Positions 36,727 through 44,437 of a DNA stretch of 64,000 bases are shown piece after piece. Every line of letters starts with the position of its first letter. Position 1 is the stretch's first letter. A program made the translations under genes and the position numbers. Origin of the DNA: Paenibacillus sp. SC116 (lineage in GTDB: Bacteria > Bacillota > Bacilli > Paenibacillales > Paenibacillaceae); NCBI RefSeq assembly GCF_024733555.1, contig NZ_JANIOF010000001.1, forward strand, positions 62,001-126,000. The letters are read 5' to 3'. The notes beneath the pieces are model-generated. The model was not told the DNA's origin. It searched no databases and saw nothing but the letters and a program-made list of their open reading frames with translations.

Positions 36727-37749
36727 TTATTTAACAACCTTTTCAATCCATTCATTATTTACAACGGACTGGAAGTCTAGCTTCTTCTTAATAAAGCCAT
36801 GCTCTAGCAATTGATCAGCAGACTGCTGTTGGGCTTGCAGTACTTCGGCTGTATATCCAGACACGGTAAAGGATAAATTCGCAACGAGAGATTTCATAAT
36901 ATCTTGCGGTATTTTCACTCGATTAGCGAAGATTTTAGCCGTTTCATCTTGATTCGCATTCATCCAGTCAATAGCTCTCTTGTATGACTTTAAGAAAGCA
37001 GTAACGACCTCGGGATGCTCGTTAAGAAACTCGGTGCGGCCGATCAAGGAGGAAGGGGCCAATATGTTGTCTTCGTCCCAGGCGATCGTACGCGCCTTAT
37101 TTGTTTTGGTTAAATTCGTAATATGGGGGTCCCAAGTTCCCCATGCATCCAATTGTCCGCTGGCAAACGCAGCTGCACCATCATCTGGCTGCAAGTTAAT
37201 AAGTTGGACATCATCGATAGATAGACCGTATTTAGCGAGTACTTTTAGAAGATAGACGTGTGCCGTTGTACCTTTGGCGAGTCCAACTTTCTTTCCTTTT
37301 AAGTCTTTTACGCTTTGAATGGGACTATCTGGAGGAACGAGAACGGCGTTGAACTTGGCTCCTTTGGACAGTAAGGCGATAACTTGAAAAGGCAACCCAG
37401 CCGATGCTCCGCTAATCGTCGCTCCATCTCCGAGAAGAGATAGATCTACACGTTTCGCAGACAATGATTCGAGTATAGGAGGGCCATTGGAAAATTCACT
37501 CCATACGACTTCTGCATTCAACGCTTTAAATTCCTCTTCCAGCCAACCTTTATTTTTTAAAATGACAAGCGCGTTGAGGCTCCCATTGATGGCTACATTG
37601 ACCTTGATTTTCTCCTGAGCTGCTGTACCATCAGCAGCTGTAGAACTAGCCTTATTGCCGCCGGTATCTGAGCAGCCAGCCGCGAGTATAAGAAGAAGCA
37701 CTGCGAAACTGATGACATAGGCAGCTTTAGTTTGCTTAGATTTTTTCAT
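36727..37749 (-). CDS. Sulfonate ABC transporter substrate-binding lipoprotein (SsuA/TauA-like)
   Basis: About 340 aa. The N terminus MKKSKQTKAAYVISFAVLLLILAAGCSD is a lipoprotein signal with lipobox LAAGC, so the mature protein is tethered outside the membrane. The body is the NMT1/SsuA-like periplasmic-binding fold: VNVAINGSLNALVILKNKGW, FSNGPPILESLSAKRVDLSLLGD, LKGKKVGLAKGTTAHVYLLK. It binds aliphatic sulfonates or taurine for the permease and ATPase encoded divergently at 39172-40818. I prefer the ATG at 37749, which has CGGAG 9 nt upstream; an in-frame ATG at 37770 has its candidate site only 2 nt away. It lies downstream of tauD in the same transcript. Confidence 0.88.
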   Translation of the reverse strand: MKKSKQTKAAYVISFAVLLLILAAGCSDTGGNKASSTAADGTAAQEKIKVNVAINGSLNALVILKNKGWLEEEFKALNAEVVWSEFSNGPPILESLSAKRVDLSLLGDGATISGASAGLPFQVIALLSKGAKFNAVLVPPDSPIQSVKDLKGKKVGLAKGTTAHVYLLKVLAKYGLSIDDVQLINLQPDDGAAAFASGQLDAWGTWDPHITNLTKTNKARTIAWDEDNILAPSSLIGRTEFLNEHPEVVTAFLKSYKRAIDWMNANQDETAKIFANRVKIPQDIMKSLVANLSFTVSGYTAEVLQAQQQSADQLLEHGFIKKKLDFQSVVNNEWIEKVVK

Positions 37750-37791
37750 AGGCGGCATCTCCGTTTCCATTTCTCACTTCGAATTTTGCGC

Positions 37792-38724
37792 TTAATAAGG
37801 TACGTCACCAACAATAGAGACTCTTTCTACGACGCGACGATTCGGGAAATAGTCTGATACGGCATAATGCTGTGTGGCTCGGTTATCCCAAAATGCAATC
37901 GTATTTGCTTCCCATGTATAGCGAATTTGATATTCAGGTATATGAGCCTGCTGGAATAAATATTGGAGCAGTTGTTCACTTTCTTCAGGTTCCAAGCCGA
38001 CAATTCGTATGGTGAATGCTGCATTGAGGAATAACGTTTTGCGGCCTGTTTCTGGGTGTATGCGTACAATCGGATGCTCAGCAGCAGGATACTCGTCTTG
38101 TTTAATGGCCAACAATTCAGAAGAAAGGCGACGCCCGAAAGACGGGGTGAAATCATGAATGGCTGTAAGTCCGTCAATTTTCTCCTTAATGTCATCAGGC
38201 AAATTATCATAGGCAGCGGCCGTATCTGCCCACAGTGTATCTCCGCCATATGTAGGGGCTTCCACCATGCGGAGCACAGCACCAAGTGCAGGGTTGAGGC
38301 GCCATGTGACATCGGTATGCCATATGTTTTCCATCCCGGTTACTTTCTCATCTTTTGCAAATCGAGCAATTGCTTCCTGATCACCTTGCGGCAGGAAAGG
38401 ATGGGTTTCCAATTCGCCCCAATGTTTCGCAAATGCAACATGCTGCTCACTTGTAATGTCCTGATTGCGGAAAAAGAGTACCTTCCACTCAAGCAGAGCA
38501 CGGTTTAGCTCGTTTTTCACTTCTGGAGTAAGCGGATTGCGCAAATCAACTCCTTCTATTTCTGCACCAATAAGCGGGCCTAGTGGCTTTATGTGAAATA
38601 AGGTGTATGGGGAACTCACTTGCCCTTCTGGAAGGCGATGCAGCTTGCGTGCACCGGATACTTTGTGTCGCTGAGGGAAGTAGTCACGGGATAACGTTTC
38701 AATAATATCGATTTGCTGTGTCAT
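37792..38724 (-). CDS. tauD: TauD/TfdA-family taurine/sulfonate dioxygenase
   Basis: About 310 aa, the usual size for TauD. This cytoplasmic Fe(II)/2-oxoglutarate oxygenase releases sulfite from taurine or other sulfonates. Visible features: GAEIEGVDLRNPLTPEVKNELN near the N terminus, VLFFRNQDITSEQHVAFAKHWG, the iron-binding HTDVTWR, GGDTLWAD, and the late WDNRATQHYAVSDYFPNRRVVERVS stretch with the distal His and the 2-oxoglutarate Arg. Two adjacent ATGs (38727, 38724) follow AGGAG; the second has the better spacing of 8 nt. It is the first gene of the minus-strand sulfonate operon, behind a sigma-A promoter and a leader hairpin. Confidence 0.92.
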   Translation of the reverse strand: MTQQIDIIETLSRDYFPQRHKVSGARKLHRLPEGQVSSPYTLFHIKPLGPLIGAEIEGVDLRNPLTPEVKNELNRALLEWKVLFFRNQDITSEQHVAFAKHWGELETHPFLPQGDQEAIARFAKDEKVTGMENIWHTDVTWRLNPALGAVLRMVEAPTYGGDTLWADTAAAYDNLPDDIKEKIDGLTAIHDFTPSFGRRLSSELLAIKQDEYPAAEHPIVRIHPETGRKTLFLNAAFTIRIVGLEPEESEQLLQYLFQQAHIPEYQIRYTWEANTIAFWDNRATQHYAVSDYFPNRRVVERVSIVGDVPY

Positions 38725-38797
38725 CATAATCACTCCTAATCGTTTAGTAGGTAACAGACGAGTTTGACCTTTCTAGTTAGTACGAAGTGAGGAAAAC

Positions 38798-38842
38798 AAA
38801 AAAAGATCCAACACACATGTTCACTAACATGTACGTTGAATC
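38798..38842 (-). terminator. Terminator-like hairpin in the tauD leader
   Basis: On the minus strand AGATTCAAC ... GTTGGATCT, with an inner ACATGTT/AACATGT stem, then a run of seven T. It lies between the promoter at 38927-38955 and tauD, so transcripts must read through it. This suggests attenuation. No S-box or T-box consensus is recognisable. Confidence 0.65.
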
Positions 38843-38926
38843 TCTGGTCGTCCAGTGGATTCATTACTATTATCGTTATCGTTTTCACTAGGTAACTAAT
38901 TAGTCAGTCTATCTTTGAATAGGGAA

Positions 38927-38955
38927 ATGATACCAACTGAATGTGGGCGTGTCAA
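38927..38955 (-). promoter_or_regulatory. Sigma-A promoter of the tauD operon
   Basis: On the minus strand TTGACA, 17 nt, TATCAT. The position gives a leader of about 200 nt. Confidence 0.75.
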
Positions 38956-38993
38956 TAATTAATTCAAATTAATCCGATTATAATACAAGGATA

Positions 38994-39022
38994 TTGACAG
39001 TGGGGTATTGCGGTGCTACAAT
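38994..39022 (+). promoter_or_regulatory. Sigma-A promoter of the ATPase/permease operon
   Basis: TTGACA, 17 nt, TACAAT, near consensus. It is divergent from the tauD promoter across an AT-rich gap of 38 nt containing a near-palindrome (ATTAATTCAAATTAAT at 38957), a plausible shared operator. Confidence 0.8.
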
Positions 39023-39086
39023 CTCTTGAAAACAAGCTGGCTATATACGGTCAGAATTGAATATTTGCCGAGTCGACTAGACGTCT

Positions 39087-39150
39087 AGAGATTCATCAAG
39101 GAACAAGCCTGAAATACGGCGTTTCTATTGGTGAGTCTCTTTTTATTTTT
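39087..39150 (+). terminator. Terminator-like hairpin in the leader of the ATPase/permease operon
   Basis: AGAGATTCATCAA pairs with TTGGTGAGTCTCT (two G-T pairs), followed by TTTTATTTTTAT, before the ATPase gene. A second palindrome, CTAGACGTCTAG at 39077, overlaps its left arm and could compete with it. Confidence 0.65.
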
Positions 39151-39171
39151 ATAAACAGGGAGGAAGGCAGT

Positions 39172-39942
39172 ATGGCGAATACGATGCTGGAATTGACGGA
39201 GTTGAATAAGACGTTCTACTCGTCAGATTATGCGACACATGTGCTGGATCAAATTCATTTAACGATTGAAACAGGTGAATTTATAACGTTAATTGGGCCG
39301 AGCGGCTGCGGCAAAAGCACGTTGCTCAAAATCATCGCCGGCCTTGATGTTGATTATACAGGAGAGGTACAGCTTGAGGGCGAGCCAGTGAAAGCTCCTT
39401 CTCAAGAGAAAGGATTTATTTTTCAAGAACATCGCTTGTTTCCGTGGCTGACGGTGGAGCAAAATATAGCGTCTGAGCTCTCGCTTAAAAATGCCTCTAT
39501 TAGACAGAAAGTAGATGAGTTAATCTCGCTAGTAAAGCTGAATGGTTTTGAAAAAAGTTATCCGAAGCAGCTCTCTGGCGGTATGTCACAGCGTGTTGCC
39601 ATCGCACGGGCATTGCTGCGGAATCCAAAGGTTCTGCTGCTGGATGAGCCATTTGGTGCATTAGATGCCTTTACCCGCAATCATATGCAGGAAGCCTTGC
39701 TGGATATTTGGAGAAGCAATCGCACGACTATGGTGCTCGTCACTCATGATATCGATGAATCGTTATTTTTATCGAATCGGGTTATTGTGCTGGATACGAA
39801 GCCCGGCAGAATTAAGGCAAACATCCCGATTGATCTGCCTTATCCACGCAAGCGCTCAGGCAAAGCTTTTCAAGAGCTAAGGGCGAAACTGATCGCTCTG
39901 TTGGAGCATGAAACAATCGATAAACAGGATTGGCAAATATAA
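39172..39942 (+). CDS. ssuB: Sulfonate ABC transporter ATP-binding protein (SsuB/TauB-like)
   Basis: A 256-aa ABC ATPase. Walker A is GPSGCGKST (near residue 43), the Q-loop region [11 protein letters not shown], the signature LSGGMSQR, Walker B VLLLDEP, the D-loop GALD and the switch histidine in VLVTHDIDE. This SsuB/TauB subfamily powers uptake of sulfonates, nitrate or pyrimidine precursors. The sulfonate assignment comes from the neighbouring TauD and binding protein. Start ATG with GGGAGGAAGG upstream; 27 nt separate it from the permease gene. Confidence 0.92.
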   Translation: MANTMLELTELNKTFYSSDYATHVLDQIHLTIETGEFITLIGPSGCGKSTLLKIIAGLDVDYTGEVQLEGEPVKAPSQEKGFIFQEHRLFPWLTVEQNIASELSLKNASIRQKVDELISLVKLNGFEKSYPKQLSGGMSQRVAIARALLRNPKVLLLDEPFGALDAFTRNHMQEALLDIWRSNRTTMVLVTHDIDESLFLSNRVIVLDTKPGRIKANIPIDLPYPRKRSGKAFQELRAKLIALLEHETIDKQDWQI

Positions 39943-39969
39943 CGTAAGCAGAATGGAGCGTCGATACCG

Positions 39970-40818
39970 ATGAGCAAAACGTCTAACCATGCTATTCCTG
40001 CCGCAAACCCTATATCTGACCGCCCATCGTGGAGCAGCCAAAAAGAGAAGAAATCTAAGCTGAATCTCTCTATTTTCCGTGGAGGTTTGCTGCCTGTTTC
40101 GGTTCTGTTAACTTGGCAGATTCTTAGCATCAATGAAATTATTCCGTCGCAATTGTTTCCACCACCATCGCTCATTTTTCAGACCTTTATCGAAATGATT
40201 GCCTCAGGAGAGCTGTTTCATCATTTGAAAATAAGTATTGTCCGAGCACTGCTGGGCTTCACCATCGGCGGAGTTGGTGGTCTATTAATTGGTTTATTCG
40301 TAGGGATGTTCCAGCGGGCAGAGCAGTATATTAATCCAACCGTGCAAATGCTGCGTGCCATTCCGCTGCTAGCGATCACGCCATTGTTTATTTTATGGTT
40401 CGGATTTGGTGAGTTGTCGAAGGTGCTGCTTATCTCCTTGGGTGCATTTTTCCCGATGTATGTGAACACCTTTCTTGGGGCTCGTAATGTAGATAGCAAG
40501 CTGTTTGATGTCACGCGTGTGCTTGAGTTCAGCCGTGTTCAGCAGGTGACGAAGCTCATTCTTCCATCTGCGCTGCCCAACGTGCTGCTTGGTCTAAGGC
40601 TTTCGTTAAGCATTGCGTGGATGTGCTTGGTCGTGGCCGAACTGATGGGTGCAGATGCAGGAGTTGGTTATCTCATTCAAGAAGCTCGTTCGTTTATGCG
40701 GACAGAAGTGATTTTTCTAGGTATTTTACTGTTTGCAGCGGTAGGGAAGTTGTCGGACTCGGTGGTGAGGGCTTTGGAAAGTCGACTACTGCATTGGCAG
40801 GATAATTATAAGGGGTAG
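39970..40818 (+). CDS. ssuC: Sulfonate ABC transporter permease (SsuC/TauC-like)
   Basis: A 282-aa inner-membrane permease of the BPD_transp_1 family with about six hydrophobic helices after a polar N-terminal 35 residues. The EAA-loop region can be seen around FDVTRVLEFSRVQQVTKLILPSALPNVLLGLRLSLSIAWM, where it contacts the ATPase. With the ATPase upstream and the lipoprotein encoded divergently, it completes the transporter. A terminator follows the stop. Confidence 0.92.
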   Translation: MSKTSNHAIPAANPISDRPSWSSQKEKKSKLNLSIFRGGLLPVSVLLTWQILSINEIIPSQLFPPPSLIFQTFIEMIASGELFHHLKISIVRALLGFTIGGVGGLLIGLFVGMFQRAEQYINPTVQMLRAIPLLAITPLFILWFGFGELSKVLLISLGAFFPMYVNTFLGARNVDSKLFDVTRVLEFSRVQQVTKLILPSALPNVLLGLRLSLSIAWMCLVVAELMGADAGVGYLIQEARSFMRTEVIFLGILLFAAVGKLSDSVVRALESRLLHWQDNYKG

Positions 40819-40851
40819 AAGGAGGTAACAAAAATAACAAAAAAGTGCAAG

Positions 40852-40890
40852 AATGCTCCCTTTTATTTGTAACTAGAGGGGAGTATTTTT
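40852..40890 (+). terminator. Terminator of the ATPase/permease operon
   Basis: AATGCTCCC / GGGAGTATT with one G-T pair, then TTTT. Confidence 0.75.
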
Positions 40891-40943
40891 GTGGGGTTAT
40901 ATAGTGAAAGTAGATACACTTCGCACTTCTATCATTTTAATGC

Positions 40944-41126
40944 TAACGGTTGTCACAGAGGCTATTTGATGGTAATTTACTCATTTTGAAATGTAACGGT
41001 TGCCAGCGAGCTTATTTGTTATTGGTAGCGATATCATTCACTATCAATGCTAAAATAAGCGCGCTCACGACCGTTAAAACTAGAAATTGATCGAATTCGC
41101 GTTAATAACGTCAGTGGCGACCGTTA
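40944..41126. repeat. Intergenic inverted/direct repeat cluster
   Basis: Two direct copies of AACGGTTG-C-cAG-GAGctTATTT (40944-40966, 40995-41017) face two inverted copies (41053-41075 AAATAAGCGCGCTCACGACCGTT, a degenerate one ending GACCGTTA near 41107-41126). They can fold into a large cruciform. No protein is encoded. Elements of this kind recur in Paenibacillus intergenic regions, as far as I recall. Confidence 0.6.
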
Positions 41127-41421
41127 GAGAGAGAGAGAGGAATACTCATACTACTACAAGGGCTTACATAGAAGCTCGAGGAAGAAAATAAACAATTGCG
41201 AGAACAACTTAAGTTTTCGTATGCGGAGGTCTATCAAAAGATCTGACACAATGCTCTTCCCTCTCGTGCTTGAGCTGAACTAGGTAGGATACTTGAGCAA
41301 CAAGTTGAAATACCGAAGAAACAGTCATATTGCGGTTCTTTGCTCAACTAACTGGCAGGATAGTTGAATGGTTTCGCGAATAACTTAAGTCATGACGAAT
41401 TTACGAAGTTCGCAAAAAGAC
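41127..41421 (+). other. Non-coding stretch with a coiled-coil gene fragment
   Basis: No intact gene. At 41172-41246 a stop-bounded frame without a start reads KLEEENKQLREQLKFSYAEV, a leucine-zipper-like heptad pattern as in transposase or helper proteins. It is too short to assign and is probably a remnant. The stretch before it is a GA-rich simple repeat at 41127-41140. Confidence 0.25.
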
Positions 41422-41440
41422 GTTAGCCGAAAGAAGTTCT
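41422..41440. repeat. Left inverted repeat flanking the nucleotidyltransferase gene
   Basis: GTTAGCCGAAAGAAGTTCT is the inverse complement, 18 of 19 bases, of the sequence at 42210-42228. The pair brackets the nucleotidyltransferase gene exactly. Confidence 0.75.
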
Positions 41441-41459
41441 TAGTTTAGGAGGAGTCTAT

Positions 41460-42227
41460 ATGATATTAGAAAAAGTTATAAATAGAATTGTAATACAAAG
41501 TGAATATAAGGATTTTGTTGATAAGTATATAGATAATATACTTACCGAATTTAAAGGTAAGATTCATAGCATTTATATGTGTGGCTCGATTCCAAAAGGA
41601 ACTGCTAAACCTTTTAAGTCAGATGCAGACTTTACTATTGTATGTGTAAATCCCAAAGATATTGATTACGAAAGATTGTCAAATATTAAAGACAGGCTTT
41701 TGGAAGAATATCCAGTATTAACTAAGATTGATACGATAATTTGCTCGATTGACGATGTATTAAGTAGACCAAATGAGTGGGGTTTTTGGGTAAAGATAAT
41801 TTGTGTTTGCATATATGGTCATGACGTTGGTGAAAAAGTACCACCGATAATTATTTCTCCAGAGTTCATTTTAGACTTAAATACAGAGACCAAGGAGGAA
41901 GTAGATCGTATACATAGTTTACTTTCTAATGCTAGTGATAACGCAATGAAAACTAGATATATTAAAGGTTACTCTAAGAGATTAATTCGTGCATTATACT
42001 CTTTGGTTTTAGAAGATGAAGGTATATGGCAAGATGACATTATTAAGATGAAGAATGCCATATTAAACTATTGTGAGATTGACTCCGCTTTAGTTGATTA
42101 TCTGTATGCTTGTTACTTGGATAGTAATGTACTTGTTGAAGAGTTTCTGGGAATTGCAGATGAAGTATATAGCTATTTTGAGAACGCCTTAAATGCAATG
42201 GCTGCTTCCAGAACTTCCTTCGGCTAA
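41460..42227 (+). CDS. Nucleotidyltransferase-domain protein (aminoglycoside/lincosamide ANT-like)
   Basis: A 255-aa cytoplasmic protein. The nucleotidyltransferase signature G-S...D-x-D is clear: CGSIPKGTAKPFKSDADFTI near residue 42-60, with a further acidic strand IDTIIC. The C-terminal half is helical (KGYSKRLIRALYSLVLEDEG), like ANT-type proteins that adenylylate small molecules; a resistance function is possible but unproven. It has AGGAGGA before the ATG. Its base composition is strongly AT-rich compared with its surroundings. The last codons (AASRTSFG-stop) lie inside the right flanking inverted repeat, as if the gene had been inserted or captured as a cassette. Confidence 0.85.
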   Translation: MILEKVINRIVIQSEYKDFVDKYIDNILTEFKGKIHSIYMCGSIPKGTAKPFKSDADFTIVCVNPKDIDYERLSNIKDRLLEEYPVLTKIDTIICSIDDVLSRPNEWGFWVKIICVCIYGHDVGEKVPPIIISPEFILDLNTETKEEVDRIHSLLSNASDNAMKTRYIKGYSKRLIRALYSLVLEDEGIWQDDIIKMKNAILNYCEIDSALVDYLYACYLDSNVLVEEFLGIADEVYSYFENALNAMAASRTSFG

Positions 42228-42228
42228 C
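42210..42228. repeat. Right inverted repeat overlapping the end of the nucleotidyltransferase gene
   Basis: AGAACTTCCTTCGGCTAAC, inverse complement of the left copy with one mismatch. The stop codon TAA is inside it. Confidence 0.75.
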
Positions 42229-42404
42229 ACCATATTGACGCTCCGGGTTACTCTGAGAAGCGAGTGACCACATCCAGCCCCTAAGCCCGTCGGGACGTCA
42301 CTGCGTTAGGTGTTCGGCAAGCCTCACAACCACTATAAGCAGCGACTCTAATTAAAAGATAAGACTATTGAGAGCTAACGGGAGACGATAGTTAAATATA
42401 AAGA
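42229..42404. other. Cassette-downstream region with palindromic segment
   Basis: No gene. It is GC-richer than the preceding gene and contains an imperfect palindrome between CCTAAGCCC at 42279 and GCGTTAGG near 42303, which ends in GTTAGGT, a match to the GTTRRRY core of integron recombination sites. The rest of the gap to 42673 holds only a terminator and a tandem AGGGATTCCG duplication at 42591-42610. Confidence 0.4.
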
Positions 42405-42450
42405 GGGGTTCCACATATTATTCATGACTAATATGCGGAACCCTTTATTA
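42405..42450 (+). terminator. Terminator-like hairpin
   Basis: GGGTTCCACATATTA / TAATATGCGGAACCC followed by TTTATTATA. It closes the nucleotidyltransferase unit. Confidence 0.75.
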
Positions 42451-42673
42451 TATCTGACTTTTTTATATTTAGCTCTTGATAAACCGAGATAATAAAGTAG
42501 TAGACTGAAAGCATCGCTCAACGGGCAGATTAGTTAAAAGTGCTATGAGATGAGGGTAACCCCCAATATGCGGTAATATTGTTATCAAGGAGGGATTCCG
42601 AGGGATTCCGTGTGAAACAGTCGAATCTGAGGACATATTATGAAACAGGGCTTTAATAAAGGAGTTGTATAAA

Positions 42674-43345
42674 ATGAATGAAAATAAAGGTGCAGAAATA
42701 GAACGTTCTTCAAAAGCAGAAAACATTCTATCTCAGATCAATAGTAAAACTAAGCTAGGCGACTTACGAAAAATCGCAAAGGACATTAAAAAAGATCACG
42801 AACTAGCTATGGAACTTTGGTCAACCGAAGAGTTTTTGCCCAGACTATTAGCAATCTTAATTATGGATAAAAAACTTCTTTCACAAGAAGTGTTAAATAA
42901 GCTTGATAAGGATATGCAGACTCACACTTTTGATGAGCGAAATAACTTAATGGATTGGTTAATGGCTAATCAGCTCTCCAAAGACAAGAAGACAATTGCA
43001 TTGATGGAGTCATGGGGAAATAGCCCTTCTGCTCTTCAAAGGCGAGCCTTCTGGTATTATCAAGCGAGATTGAGATGGACTGGACAAACACCACCTGATA
43101 ACACCGCAGACTTACTATCTACATTAGAAGCTAATATTACGCAGGAAGAACCGGAAGTTCAATGGGCTATGAATTTCACCGCAGGCTGGATAGGCGTTTA
43201 TGATGAAAAGAATCGTGCACGTTGTATTAAACTTGGTGAGAAAACGGGTCTATACAAAGATGAAATAGTAGCAAAAGGATGTACTCCCAGCTATTTACCT
43301 GAGTTCATTACGATTGAAGTTAACAAACGACAAAGACTTATGTGA
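42674..43345 (+). CDS. DNA alkylation repair protein (AlkD-like HEAT-repeat)
   Basis: About 223 aa, all-helical. It matches the AlkC/AlkD-type DNA alkylation repair family: KIAKDIKKDHELAMELWSTEEFLPRLLAILIMD, then MDWLMANQLSKDKKT, WGNSPSALQRRAFWYYQARLRW, and EVQWAMNFTAGWIGVYDEKNRARCIKLGEKTGLYKDE. These glycosylases excise alkylated bases using helical HEAT-like repeats, and the Trp-rich and acidic region fits the lesion pocket. The start at 42674 has AAAGGAG 9 nt upstream. It is a soluble single-domain enzyme. It lies in the accessory stretch, ahead of a broken AraC regulator. Confidence 0.87.
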   Translation: MNENKGAEIERSSKAENILSQINSKTKLGDLRKIAKDIKKDHELAMELWSTEEFLPRLLAILIMDKKLLSQEVLNKLDKDMQTHTFDERNNLMDWLMANQLSKDKKTIALMESWGNSPSALQRRAFWYYQARLRWTGQTPPDNTADLLSTLEANITQEEPEVQWAMNFTAGWIGVYDEKNRARCIKLGEKTGLYKDEIVAKGCTPSYLPEFITIEVNKRQRLM

Positions 43346-43432
43346 TGTTCAACAATTGGGTAACGTTTGTTCAATGAAAAAGCGACAGGTTTGTCTGATA
43401 GTCGTTGACCATCTTGTTAGGAGGAACGGACA

Positions 43433-44127
43433 TTGGAAATCATACCTGGACGGTTACCTAAAGGAATTCTTAATGCCTAAACAGGAGATCAGACGTATGC
43501 ACTAACAAGATTTCATCCTTCTCCTAAACTAACCGCCTTCGTACAGCATTATTGGGTGGTGCAGTGGGATGTGCGTGGAAAAGCTCCATATCCTCAAACG
43601 GTACTGTCCCATCCTAATGTAAATCTTATCGTGGAGCGAGATATAGCTCGTATATACGGAGTTTCCAGAACGACCTCAACGCGTCTAATTGAGGATCATG
43701 GCTGGGTTGTCGGAGTGAAGTTTAAGTCCAATGGAATTGGTAGAATCAGCTGTGCAGTTGGTGGAGTCGATGTTAGCAGCGGTGATCGAACGACTTCCGG
43801 AAGTTGATCCAGATATATTGTTCGTAGGTGAAGTGGTGGCTAACATTCAATCGGATCGGACGATTATGAAAGTAGACGATGTCGTGCAGCGAACGGGCAT
43901 TCATATCCGCAAACTGCAGCGTTTATTTGATTGCTATGTAGGGGTCTCTCCTAAATGGGTCATAGCAGTATCGGCTGCATGAAGCGGCTGCCTCTATGGA
44001 GGCGGGAGAAGCAACGGATTGGTCGAAGTTTTCGCTCGATCTTGGGTATTACGATCAGTCTCATTTCATACGTGATTTTAAGGCGTTTATAGGCCGATCA
44101 CCTGAGGAATATGTGCGAAATGCATAG
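43433..44127 (+). pseudogene. AraC-family transcriptional regulator, broken
   Basis: A TTG start with TAGGAGG gives EIIPGRLPKGILNA, which meets a stop at 43478. The same frame then continues with RFHPSPKLTAFVQHYW and WDVRGKAPYPQTVLSHPNVNLIVE (N-terminal sensor domain). After about 43735 coding moves to another frame (ELVESAVQLVESML ... VDDVVQRTGIHIRKLQRLF, the first helix-turn-helix). It shifts again near 43968 to YRLHEAAAS ... DLGYYDQSHFIRDFKAFIGRSPEEY, the second helix-turn-helix. One nonsense codon, one internal loss or shift and one frameshift make it non-functional. Confidence 0.85.
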
Positions 44128-44437
44128 TTGCGATCCGATCTCAAGTTGCATCAGCGTCAGCTCTAAGCAGTTGTGGCTAGCTCCAGCAAGAGAGGAATAG
44201 GAGATTCAGGTCTCTATTACGTAAGCAACTTAGTGGTTGGCAAAGCAGGTAAATATGAGATTAACATGTAGATGTACACCATCATAATCGTATAATAAAG
44301 TAAAGGCAGCAAACACTAACTCAACTTAGAAATGTTGATTAAGGAACATACATGATATACGATTCAGAATCAGATATATTAAGAGTCAAACGAAAGAAAC
44401 AAGGAATACATAAGCCACAATCAATAAAGGAGATACG
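44128..44437. other. Intergenic region without a gene
   Basis: About 310 nt. It should contain the selO promoter. I see no convincing hairpin, repeat or coding frame. Confidence 0.4.

Noticed and set aside
38743..39170. SAM (S-box) or T-box riboswitch in the sulfonate leaders
   Set aside because: The sequences lack the S-box core (GGTGGAGGGA type) and the T-box AGGGTGGNACC motif. Only the terminator-like stems remain.
41172..41246. Short coiled-coil frame as a transposase gene
   Set aside because: Only 24 codons, no start codon, no catalytic residues and no terminal repeats; noted only as a remnant.
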